From NCBI GenBank assembly GCA_002320935.1, contig DCLG01000029.1, forward strand, positions 15,673 to 21,594: a stretch of 5,922 bases of DNA. The letters are read 5' to 3'. The notes under the pieces were generated by a model, which was given only the letters and a program-made list of their open reading frames with translations, ran no database searches and was not told the DNA's origin. Every line of letters starts with the position of its first letter. Within the stretch, counting starts at the first letter, position 1. The position numbers were made by a program, and so were the translations under genes. Below, piece after piece: positions 1 to 5,612 of the stretch. This stretch comes from Pedobacter sp. UBA1654 (GTDB taxonomy: Bacteria > Bacteroidota > Bacteroidia > Sphingobacteriales > Sphingobacteriaceae).

Positions 1-1
1 G

Positions 2-376
2 GCCTGTACGGAAATGGGGATTGTAGTCTTCGATAACCCCAGGAACAATCCAAGAAGTTCTTCATTTGTTCCGCAGCGCATGATCGATTTCATGAACACC
101 GGTGCTACCTACCTGAGTGTAAACTTTCCAAACCTGCAGTTGCCAAGAATGGAGAAGTCGCACAGGTTGATCCACATTCACCATAACATTCCCGGTATCA
201 TGGCGCAGATCAACACCATCTTTGCTGCGCACGATATTAATATTGTAGGGCAATTTCTAATGACGAATGCGCAGATAGGATATGCGATTACGGACATCAA
301 TGCGGAGTACGACAAGGAGTTGTTCAAGTCGTTGAAGCAGATTGAACAAACGATCAAATTCAGGGTGTTGTACTAG
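2..376 (+). CDS. serA: D-3-phosphoglycerate dehydrogenase, C-terminal fragment with ACT domain (5' end outside window)
   Basis: The enzyme oxidises 3-phosphoglycerate to 3-phosphohydroxypyruvate with NAD, the first step of serine synthesis, in the cytoplasm. Only the tail is visible. From about position 65 the frame reads as the end of the dehydrogenase part (NTGATYLSVNFPNLQLP) followed by a C-terminal ACT regulatory domain that ends in the family's typical FRVLY. In the ACT domain the IHHNIPG loop (about 176-196) and the later INIVGQ keep the His, Asn and Asn that bind the feedback inhibitor serine in the E. coli enzyme, so serine inhibition is likely. The ATG at 14 is not the real start, because the frame stays open to the window edge. 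Oddly, bases 1-64 in this frame do not give the expected PHIGGST-EAQ-NI segment, which suggests indels or a junction there. Identity of the 3' part is secure; intactness of the gene is not. Confidence 0.85.
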   Translation, partial: ACTEMGIVVFDNPRNNPRSSSFVPQRMIDFMNTGATYLSVNFPNLQLPRMEKSHRLIHIHHNIPGIMAQINTIFAAHDINIVGQFLMTNAQIGYAITDINAEYDKELFKSLKQIEQTIKFRVLY

Positions 377-392
377 GCAAATAGAAGCATAT

Positions 393-420
393 TTCATTAT
401 CAAAAATTCATTATCAAAAA
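393..420. repeat. Tandem duplication of a 14-bp unit
   Basis: TTCATTATCAAAAA occurs twice with no gap (393-406 and 407-420), starting 17 bases after the serA stop codon. The second copy also forms the left arm of an inverted repeat. The function is unknown; it could be a slippage product or part of the serA 3' end. Confidence 0.85.
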
Positions 421-462
421 CCGGAAATTGATGTTTGATTAGTGGAATGAGTTTTTGATAAT
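410..462. repeat. Perfect 12-bp inverted repeat downstream of serA
   Basis: ATTATCAAAAAC at 410-421 is exactly complementary to GTTTTTGATAAT at 451-462, with a 29-base loop. The transcript could fold into a hairpin after serA. The arms are AT-rich, the loop is long and no T-run follows, so it is a weak candidate for an intrinsic terminator. It could instead be a protein-binding site or an mRNA 3'-end stabiliser. Confidence 0.6.
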
Positions 463-565
463 CGGATAGAAAACAGGGCTTCTTCTAGGAGGTTAAAAGG
501 GGCTTTTGCAGGTAGGTTTTTTAAGAGCTTAATTTTTTTAAGCGTTTTGAATAAAGGAGGGAATA

Positions 566-664
566 GTGATAGTAACTGGAAGAGTTACAAAAAGTCGACT
601 AATATTCATACTATTGGCAGTACATTTATATATTATTGTTTGCTTTGAAAAAAACATATGCTGA
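566..664 (+). CDS. Possible 32-residue membrane peptide with strong ribosome binding site
   Basis: A GTG codon at 566 follows AAAGGAGG (553-560) at a spacing of five bases, the best Shine-Dalgarno match I noticed in the window. The frame runs 32 codons to TGA at 662-664. The peptide has a basic, polar start (VTGRVTKSR), then about 18 mostly hydrophobic residues (LIFILLAVHLYIIVCF region), then a short charged end, which fits a single membrane-spanning peptide. It overlaps the beginning of the Crp-like frame by about 20 bases, so it could act as a leader ORF for that gene. I recognise no family. Bacteroidota rarely depend on Shine-Dalgarno sites, and a 32-codon frame can occur by chance, so this is a candidate only. 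Confidence 0.25.
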   Translation: MIVTGRVTKSRLIFILLAVHLYIIVCFEKNIC

Positions 665-1240
665 TACTTTGTTGATAAATCATGTATTGAAAAGAATCAA
701 TCTATCGACGGATGAACAAATACATTTCACCACACTTTTTACCTTCAGAAAATTTTACCAAGACAGTATCTATTACAGCAAGGGGAGATTTGTAGATATG
801 AGTTTTTTATAGTTGAGGGTTTTTTACGTTCCTTTTTTGTCGATGACCTTGGTACTGAACATACCCTCAATTTTGCTTTCGAAGACTGGTGGATTTCTGA
901 CAGCAAAAGTTTTGTACAGCTGCTGCCCTCTGAAATAAATATTATTGCACACGAACCGACAATCGTCATGCAAATTGAAAAGGAAGCTTTAGATCAACTT
1001 TATCTTGATTATCCGATCTTCGATAGATTCTGGCGAGTGCTAAATCAAAATTTCAATTTATCGCAGAGTGAAAGAGTTTTAAATGCAATTTCCATGAATG
1101 GGGCAGAGCGGTATCACGCACTTGTTGCTAAATACCCCAGGATAGAAAATCGCTCAGCGCAGAAGCACATTGCCTCTTACCTCGGAATAACTCCTGTATT
1201 CTTAAGTATGATCAGAAGACGTCATTCGAATATTAAATAA
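645..1240 (+). pseudogene. Crp/Fnr-family transcriptional regulator, broken by a single-base frameshift
   Basis: Two frames together encode one Bacteroidota-type Crp/Fnr regulator of about 198 residues, close to the family's usual ~190. Frame 3 (645-761) gives the N-terminus (LLINHVLKRINLSTDEQ... LFTFRKFYQ). Frame 2 continues from 761 with RQYLLQQGEICRYEFFIVEGFLRSF, then the FAFEDWWISD segment of the cyclic-nucleotide-binding-like barrel, the EKEALDQLY dimer helix and a C-terminal helix-turn-helix (HIASYLGITPVFLSMIRRR). Adding one A in ACCAAGACAG (757-766) would rejoin them. After the join no stop interrupts the frame to 1238-1240. The in-frame start would be TTG at 645; an ATG at 658 lies out of frame, so the start is also doubtful. 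The barrel lacks a recognisable cAMP phosphate-binding cassette, so any effector is unknown. It precedes the VOC gene by 91 bases and may have regulated it. A sequencing error could explain the shift, in which case the gene is intact. Confidence 0.75.
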
Positions 1241-1331
1241 TTTTAACCTAAAATCTTAAACTAGTTAAACGCGTTCTTTTCTATTAAGAAGGATATTTGT
1301 ATTTCAAATCACATACTTAAATAAGATTATT

Positions 1332-1709
1332 ATGAAATTTGATCATGCCGCTTTACAAGTTCAATATATGGACAGAGCAATTGCATTTTATATAGAAAAG
1401 TTAGCCTTTACCTTAGATCACAGAGCAATAAATCAAGAGGAATATGCGTTTATCTCCGCTGGCAATGTTCGTATTGAATTAATCCAGGATTTGACCAATG
1501 ACTATACCTTGCCTATATTGAAAAAATCATTCTGTCCACATTTATGCGTCGAAGTTGAGGATTTGGAAGTAGCTGTGCGTGATCTGGAAGCAATTGAAAT
1601 TCCAATACTCAGGGGTCCATTAAAGATTGAAAACGAAGAAACTTGGGTTTATTTTTCCGATCCTGATCATAATGTTCTTGAATTCATTCAGTGGTATAAC
1701 AAAAAATAG
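1332..1709 (+). CDS. VOC-superfamily protein (glyoxalase / dioxygenase fold)
   Basis: This 125-residue protein is one complete vicinal-oxygen-chelate domain made of two beta-alpha-beta-beta-beta modules, the usual length for single-domain members. It opens with the typical FDHAALQV strand and DRAIAFYIEKLAF helix. The second module begins HLCVEVEDLEVAVRDLEA and ends in YFSDPDHNVLEFIQW. The four metal-ligand positions of the fold are all occupied: His5, Glu49 (RIELI), His70 (HLCVEV) and Glu117 (VLEFI), so a metal-dependent reaction is likely. The family includes lactoylglutathione lyases, dioxygenases and fosfomycin-resistance enzymes, and the substrate cannot be read from sequence. It starts with ATG 91 bases after the Crp-like gene on the same strand and converges on the flavin oxidoreductase gene. 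A role in removing reactive aldehydes is an inference from that neighbour. Confidence 0.88.
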   Translation: MKFDHAALQVQYMDRAIAFYIEKLAFTLDHRAINQEEYAFISAGNVRIELIQDLTNDYTLPILKKSFCPHLCVEVEDLEVAVRDLEAIEIPILRGPLKIENEETWVYFSDPDHNVLEFIQWYNKK

Positions 1710-2068
1710 TTTTTAATTACCCAGTGTCTTAAAATAACGACTAAGACAATTTCCCTGATGTCAAATACCTAATCTCAATTCATCAGCAAACAGTTGTTTC
1801 CTTGAACGATTTGAAGGAAATACTTCATGATTTCGTTCTGCCCCAATTCACGAACTCATTTTACGTGTAAAATCTCTTAAGATTATCAAAAAAAAGGGAA
1901 ATAGTGATCAGATATTCCAATAGATTCTCAATACCTTATTTCCTCTACCTTAATATGAAAAGGACTCGCGGAGGTCATGTTGATATATAGATAAAAAGAA
2001 AGAGGGTGGTTTACTAACCATCCTCTTTCTTTTATAAAGCTTTTACTTACTGATAAGACAATATAAAA
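1710..2068. other. Intergenic gap between convergent genes, with an interrupted open frame
   Basis: There is no confident gene in this 359-bp gap between the VOC gene and the oxidoreductase gene. A weak 6-bp hairpin (GTCTTA 1726-1731 / TAAGAC 1742-1747) lies just after the VOC stop and may help end its transcript. One plus-strand frame from 1745 to 1990 has a single internal stop (TAA 1868-1870) and reads protein-like before it (KYLISIHQQTVVSLNDLKE), possibly a decayed gene. The motif TATCAAAAA, also present after serA, occurs at 1884-1892. The strong hairpin at 1994-2033 is listed separately. Confidence 0.5.
1994..2033 (-). terminator. Strong hairpin terminator for the flavin oxidoreductase gene
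   Basis: An 18-bp stem (1994-2011 paired with 2016-2033, one G-T pair, loop TACT) lies 35 bases after the oxidoreductase stop codon. Read on the minus strand, the stem ends in CTTTCTTTTT, giving the U-rich tail of an intrinsic terminator. On the plus strand the stem is followed by ATAAAG, which is less ideal, but the hairpin could also stop transcripts coming from the VOC gene. Confidence 0.65.
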
Positions 2069-3121
2069 CTAAGGGAGTAGCCATTTTGAACCATACCTTG
2101 TATACTGTACTGGTATTTCAATTTCCGTTCCTAATTGGACAGCTGCAGTTCTTGCCCAAAATGGGTCTCTTAAGATTGCACGTCCAACAAATATTAAATC
2201 TGCTCTATTGTTCTTTAGAATTTCTTCGGCTTGTTTTCCACTTTCAATTACGCCAACAGCGCCTGTCATGATTCCAACTTCCTTTTTAATTAATTCAGCA
2301 GCTGGAACTTGATAATTGGGGTAAGCGTCGACTTTGATCGGTGCAATACCACCCGAACTACAATCAACCAAATCTACTCCTTCTTCCTGCATCCACTTAG
2401 CATATTGTATAAAAGATTCTGGCGTGTTTCCACCTTCTTTATAATCAGTGCTTGAAATTCTTACAAACAAAGGGCCATCCCAATATTGTTTAACTTCCTG
2501 AATGATGCGAGATACTATTCTGTATCTGTTTTCCGGACTTCCGCCATATTGGTCAGTGCGCTCATTAGCTAACGGAGATAAAAACTCGCCCAATAAGTAT
2601 CCATGTGCAGTATGTATTTCCAAAATATCAAAGCCGGCATCTTTCACGCGTTTTGCGGCTATTCCAAACTCCTTGATCACATCTTCAATTTGTTCGGCAT
2701 TCAAAGCTGTCGGTGTTGGAAACCCTTCGCCGAATGGTATTGCTGAAGGAGCTAACCGGTCAAATTCTTCCCCGTCAGGAATGTATGTCTGCCTGCCGGC
2801 ATGTGAGATCTGTGCACCTACCTTTGTTCCATAGCTGTGAATGAGATCTACTAGTTCACTAAGTCCCTTAACATGCCCATCATCCCAAATCCCAATATCG
2901 CCAGGACCAATCAACCCCTGTTTGCTAATCACTAGCGATTCCAGGAAAATAAGCCCGGTCTGTCCCAGGGCGCGTGATGTATAATGGGTTTTTAACCAGT
3001 CTGTAATATGTCCATCTGGTGTTGCACTGTGCATGCACATAGGAGACATTACAATTCGGTTTTTAAGCTCTACATTTTTAATTTTTATAGGAGTAAATAG
3101 TAATGGCTGAATACTTTCCAT
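2069..3121 (-). CDS. NADH:flavin oxidoreductase, Old Yellow Enzyme family, YqjM/NamA-like ene-reductase
   Basis: This FMN enzyme uses NAD(P)H to reduce activated C=C bonds in enals, enones, maleimides or nitro compounds. It is a single TIM barrel of 350 residues; Bacillus YqjM has 338. The class-defining segments are present: FTPIKIKNVELKNRIVMSPM then Cys29; QISHAGRQ; EIHTAHGYLLGEFLSP, with His170 and His173 (substrate carbonyl pair) and Tyr175 (proton donor); NERTDQYGGSPENR; CSSGG; and FVGRAILRDP near the FMN phosphate. The late Arg342 matches the YqjM arginine that reaches into the neighbouring subunit. His31 sits where YqjM has Tyr28, which is unusual. I chose ATG at 3121; the frame extends to a TTG at 3145, but the A-rich leader before the ATG is typical of the phylum. 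It is divergent from an AraC regulator, its likely controller, and is followed by a strong hairpin. Family assignment is secure; the substrate is unknown. Confidence 0.93.
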   Translation of the reverse strand: MESIQPLLFTPIKIKNVELKNRIVMSPMCMHSATPDGHITDWLKTHYTSRALGQTGLIFLESLVISKQGLIGPGDIGIWDDGHVKGLSELVDLIHSYGTKVGAQISHAGRQTYIPDGEEFDRLAPSAIPFGEGFPTPTALNAEQIEDVIKEFGIAAKRVKDAGFDILEIHTAHGYLLGEFLSPLANERTDQYGGSPENRYRIVSRIIQEVKQYWDGPLFVRISSTDYKEGGNTPESFIQYAKWMQEEGVDLVDCSSGGIAPIKVDAYPNYQVPAAELIKKEVGIMTGAVGVIESGKQAEEILKNNRADLIFVGRAILRDPFWARTAAVQLGTEIEIPVQYTRYGSKWLLP

Positions 3122-3167
3122 TTTGTTGTGTGTTTTTAAATTCAAAATCTTCTTTTAATTTGATAAG

Positions 3168-3175
3168 CAAAATTA
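3168..3175 (-). promoter_or_regulatory. Possible -7 box of the oxidoreductase promoter
   Basis: On the minus strand the sequence TAATTTTG fits the Bacteroidota -7 consensus TAnnTTTG and would give a leader of roughly 40 bases before ATG 3121. No TTG is found at the proper -33 spacing, which would fit a promoter that needs an activator. The box overlaps one arm of the dyad at 3171-3207. Confidence 0.35.
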
Positions 3176-3207
3176 TACTTACCACATCGATTATTATAGG
3201 TACAATT
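3171..3207. promoter_or_regulatory. Imperfect dyad, candidate operator in the divergent promoter region
   Basis: AATTATACTTA (3171-3181) and TAGGTACAATT (3197-3207) are inverted repeats matching at 9 of 11 positions, with a 15-base spacer that holds ATCGAT close to the centre of symmetry. The dyad covers the putative promoter of the oxidoreductase gene and ends two bases before the first ATG of the AraC gene. It is a reasonable binding site for that regulator, although AraC proteins often use direct repeats. Confidence 0.4.
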
Positions 3208-3209
3208 CA

Positions 3210-4070
3210 ATGATAATTAAGTATTTTTGCGGTATGATAAGGACAAATCTTCATAAGAGCTTTGAGGTCATATATGAAAACGTAACCGAATGTCCCTTAA
3301 GGGAAGTCAGATTAAATTTTTTTCAGCTCGTTTATACGGTATCTGGAACTGGCCAGTATAGCATCAATAGCCATTCTATGGCGTTTAACGAAGGTGACCT
3401 GTTTTTAATTACACCAAATGACTGCCATGAGTTTGATCTGGCTGAACCATGTGAATTCGTTGTAATGCGTTTTCAGAAAAGTTTCATTCAGGAATATTCG
3501 TGGAAAACTATTGATCACATAGAATGTCTGCTATACTACTCTTCTAATCTGTTAGGTTCGGTCATCAAAAGTGAAACTGATAAGAAAATTATCAGCACGC
3601 TTATCGAAGGAATAGTGCAAGCTGGTTCCGATGATGGTATCTACACTGAAGATCTTATGCGCAATTTAGTAAATGGCGTAATTGTGATCACAGCAAGAAA
3701 TCTTTCCATCGTAAAACCGGTAGGTTTAGAGAGTAGTGCAGATAAGAAAATTATGGATATTATAGACTATATTCATCTTCATATCCATAGCCCATTGCTG
3801 TTAAAAGTTTCTGTAATGGCTGAAAAATTCGGTCTTTCGGAAACCTACCTGGGTTCATATTTTAAAAGGCTATGTGGCGAAACCCTGCAGGATTATATTG
3901 GCGCTTACCGTATACGCCTGATTGAACATCGGTTGAAGTTCAGTGATAGCCGGATCAATGAGATTGTTCATGAGTTTGGCTTTTCAGATGAAAGCCATAT
4001 CAATAAATTTTTCCGGAAACACAGAGGACAAAGCCTAGCTTCTTACAGAATAACTGCACAGGCCGAATAA
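3210..4070 (+). CDS. AraC-family transcriptional regulator
   Basis: This 286-residue DNA-binding protein has the usual two-domain AraC layout and length. Residues about 15-110 form a cupin-like sensing domain (LVYTVSGTGQYSIN, FNEGDLFLITPNDCHEFDL). Residues about 178-283 form the AraC DNA-binding domain with two helix-turn-helix units: KVSVMAEKFGLSETYLGSYF (from about 199) and RINEIVHEFGFSDESHINKFF (from about 248), the latter with the conserved GFSDESHINKFFRKHRG pattern. The ATG at 3210 has a weak AGG nine bases upstream; Met9 (3234) is an alternative start. The gene is transcribed away from the ene-reductase gene and shares an 88-bp control region with it, so it probably regulates that gene and perhaps itself. 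The ligand is unknown. Confidence 0.9.
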   Translation: MIIKYFCGMIRTNLHKSFEVIYENVTECPLREVRLNFFQLVYTVSGTGQYSINSHSMAFNEGDLFLITPNDCHEFDLAEPCEFVVMRFQKSFIQEYSWKTIDHIECLLYYSSNLLGSVIKSETDKKIISTLIEGIVQAGSDDGIYTEDLMRNLVNGVIVITARNLSIVKPVGLESSADKKIMDIIDYIHLHIHSPLLLKVSVMAEKFGLSETYLGSYFKRLCGETLQDYIGAYRIRLIEHRLKFSDSRINEIVHEFGFSDESHINKFFRKHRGQSLASYRITAQAE

Positions 4071-4419
4071 AAGTTGCAAATATTATCCTAATAGCCAGTG
4101 GGTATGATTTCATTTTACTTACTAAGCTGTTCTCAATGCTGCAAGGTTACTGCTATTCAATTTGAATTTGTCGGTAAACTGTGAAAATTCTGTTCCTCAA
4201 TGAGCAATTGCTAGAAAGATAAACGGCAAAATAACTTCAAAGTTCACACAATAATTTTCATTAAATACTCGTCTCATTTACTATCAAAAAACGGTGGAAT
4301 TCTTGGGCACTGTCCTGCGCATTATCGAATTTTGAGGGAATAATGAGAGCTGTCAAGCTTAATTCAATGTGATGGTAGTAAAGTAAAAGGGGGCTCTACT
4401 TCTAATCCCATCTTCCTGA
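4071..4419. other. Intergenic gap, no supported gene
   Basis: This 349-bp stretch lies between the convergent AraC gene and a small minus-strand ORF. It holds a short palindrome (ATTCAA-T-TTGAAT, 4155-4167) and a copy of the TATCAAAAA motif (4282-4290, followed by ACGG). Several short open frames occur on both strands, the longest a minus-strand run of about 45 codons ending at TAA 4261-4263, but none has a convincing start or a recognised product. No clear terminator for either neighbour was seen. Confidence 0.5.
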
Positions 4420-4635
4420 CTACTTTCTGTCAAATATTAAATCATCAATGAGTTCCCGATGTATATCGTAGTACTTGCATTTATTTATTATTATTTTTTT
4501 GGTGTAATCAACCACACAAACTACAGTGATGTGCGTGCTATTAAGAATAGCTTCATTAGCAATTAATTCAATTTGACTATACGAATCAATAGTACCGTAT
4601 GGCCTTTCAGGGGTATAGTATATTAACCGATACAT
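4420..4635 (-). CDS. Small hypothetical protein, 71 residues
   Basis: I do not recognise this family. From the ATG at 4635 the frame encodes 71 residues with no signal peptide or long membrane segment. The pattern suggests a small mixed fold: strand (MYRLIYYTPE), helix (YSQIELIANEAILNS), strand (ITVVCVVDYTKKIII) and a charged C-terminal helix (HRELIDDLIFDRK). Residue composition looks like real coding sequence. A promoter-like pair (TTG, 20 bases, TTACTTTG) lies just upstream of the ATG and favours it over a longer reading from TTG at 4689. It is transcribed in the same direction as the HAD gene 191 bases upstream, and the gap and possible own promoter suggest a separate unit. Confidence 0.5.
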   Translation of the reverse strand: MYRLIYYTPERPYGTIDSYSQIELIANEAILNSTHITVVCVVDYTKKIIINKCKYYDIHRELIDDLIFDRK

Positions 4636-4650
4636 AATCAATAGTCTACA

Positions 4651-4681
4651 CAAAGTAAGGTGAAGCGCCAAATACAGGCAA
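4651..4681 (-). promoter_or_regulatory. Possible Bacteroidota-type promoter for the small ORF
   Basis: On the minus strand TTG (4681-4679) is followed after exactly 20 bases by TTACTTTG (4658-4651). This matches the -33 and -7 arrangement known in Bacteroidota, with one mismatch to TAnnTTTG. The ATG at 4635 begins 15 bases further on, giving a short leader. Confidence 0.35.
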
Positions 4682-4826
4682 CCGAACAATTACCTAAAAT
4701 TGTGAAGTAGAACTACTATTAACCAAATGCAATGGTGGCAAAAAAGGTAACTTGATTTCAGTAGAAACCGTATAATGGTGAACTATCAGATTACGTATAA
4801 TAAATCTAACAGTTAAACTTGCGAAG

Positions 4827-5492
4827 TTAGCACGGGCGACTAGACTTAAGTTTGGTGAAATACTCGGTAAGCTGGGCAAAACTGCTAAAGCTGAGCTCGG
4901 GATGAGGGATTGTACCGAAACCATAATTGACAAAAACGAATGGTAAGGGGACTTTGCTGCTTTGTAAGGCATCGGATGCTGTGTCTCCGACATAACATGG
5001 ACTTCTCAACTGATGCTTTTCGATCAGGTAGCGGATATTTTCGAACTTAGGCTTAAAGTTCACTCCATGTGCCATGGTGTCGGTAATATAGTCCTCAATT
5101 TTGGCCCATTTCATAAAATGCATAATGGTAAATTCAGGACAGTTACTCACGATAAAGAGGTTATAGTGCTTGGACAATGCTTCCAATCCTTCCCTTACTC
5201 CTGGATAAAGATCTCCACCAACCTCAGCAATCAGCTGATACTGAAATTCGATAACCTCTTTATAAACACGCTCCCGGTCTTCAGCTTCAAATTCCGGCAT
5301 GGTGGCCTGCAGATATACAGATTGTTCGAGGCCCATGTAGCGGGCAAGATCATCCTTGGTAAAAAAACGGTTACTAGCATTGGCCTTGAAATATTCATTG
5401 TAACCATTTGCATAAGTTTCAACGGCATCCCAAAGCGTTCCGTCCATATCGAAAATTAGTGAATCGGTGTTTAAAATCTGTGTATTTTCCAT
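4827..5492 (-). CDS. HAD-superfamily hydrolase (phosphoglycolate-phosphatase-like)
   Basis: This 221-residue cytosolic protein is probably a small-molecule phosphatase. All four HAD motifs are visible: motif I IFDMDGTLWD, with nucleophile Asp15 and acid/base Asp17; motif II FIVSN (Ser116); motif III with a lysine in NFKPKFEN (Lys147 or Lys149); and motif IV YVGDTASD, with the metal-binding Asp170 and Asp174. The region between motifs I and II (about residues 22-95) is a helical cap as in subfamily IA, which includes phosphoglycolate phosphatases and beta-phosphoglucomutases. WD after the DGTL motif and a short cap fit phosphatases better, but the substrate cannot be named. ATG at 5492 is a normal start with no clear Shine-Dalgarno site. 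It lies 120 bases after the end of an AraC-type gene on the same strand; co-transcription is possible but not shown. Confidence 0.9.
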   Translation of the reverse strand: MENTQILNTDSLIFDMDGTLWDAVETYANGYNEYFKANASNRFFTKDDLARYMGLEQSVYLQATMPEFEAEDRERVYKEVIEFQYQLIAEVGGDLYPGVREGLEALSKHYNLFIVSNCPEFTIMHFMKWAKIEDYITDTMAHGVNFKPKFENIRYLIEKHQLRSPCYVGDTASDALQSSKVPLPFVFVNYGFGTIPHPELSFSSFAQLTEYFTKLKSSRPC

Positions 5493-5612
5493 CTGTCTAT
5501 ATAATGTAGGAGAAATTATAGCAAAGGCGCTCTTTATTCTCTTTAAATTTTCTGATTTATGTAGCGTGCAATGGTAGTGGTGAAATATTCATCGATATCC
5601 CGGATATGCCGT

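Noticed and set aside
572..588. GTAACT-ggaag-AGTTAC hairpin before the Crp-like gene
   Set aside because: It has a 6-bp stem with no T-tract on either side and lies inside the candidate small ORF. It is too short to call a terminator or riboswitch.
745..969. 74-codon minus-strand frame
   Set aside because: It is antisense to the broken Crp-like gene, whose plus-strand translation matches a known family in detail.
2502..2834. 110-codon plus-strand frame
   Set aside because: It is antisense to the conserved core of the ene-reductase gene and is a shadow frame.
4261..4398. Minus-strand open run of about 45 codons containing KFDNAQDSAQEFHRFLIV
   Set aside because: There is no ATG start and no recognised family, and other frames in the same stretch look equally protein-like, so chance is the simplest explanation.
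4816..4828. AACTT-GCG-AAGTT hairpin at the HAD stop codon
   Set aside because: The stem is only 5 bp, overlaps the stop codon and has no T-run, so it is not a credible terminator.
4694..4993. 99-codon minus-strand frame overlapping the HAD gene's end
   Set aside because: It lies in a different frame over the conserved C-terminal part of the HAD protein and continues into the gap. Its composition (many Ser, Leu and Pro) looks like a shadow frame, and no family is recognisable.
5013..5459. 148-codon plus-strand frame
   Set aside because: It is antisense to the HAD gene, whose four catalytic motifs show that the minus strand is the coding one.
5595..5607. Palindrome ATATCC-C-GGATAT downstream of the second AraC gene
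   Set aside because: The arms are only 6 bp with a one-base centre. It cannot form a good hairpin and has no obvious promoter context for an operator.
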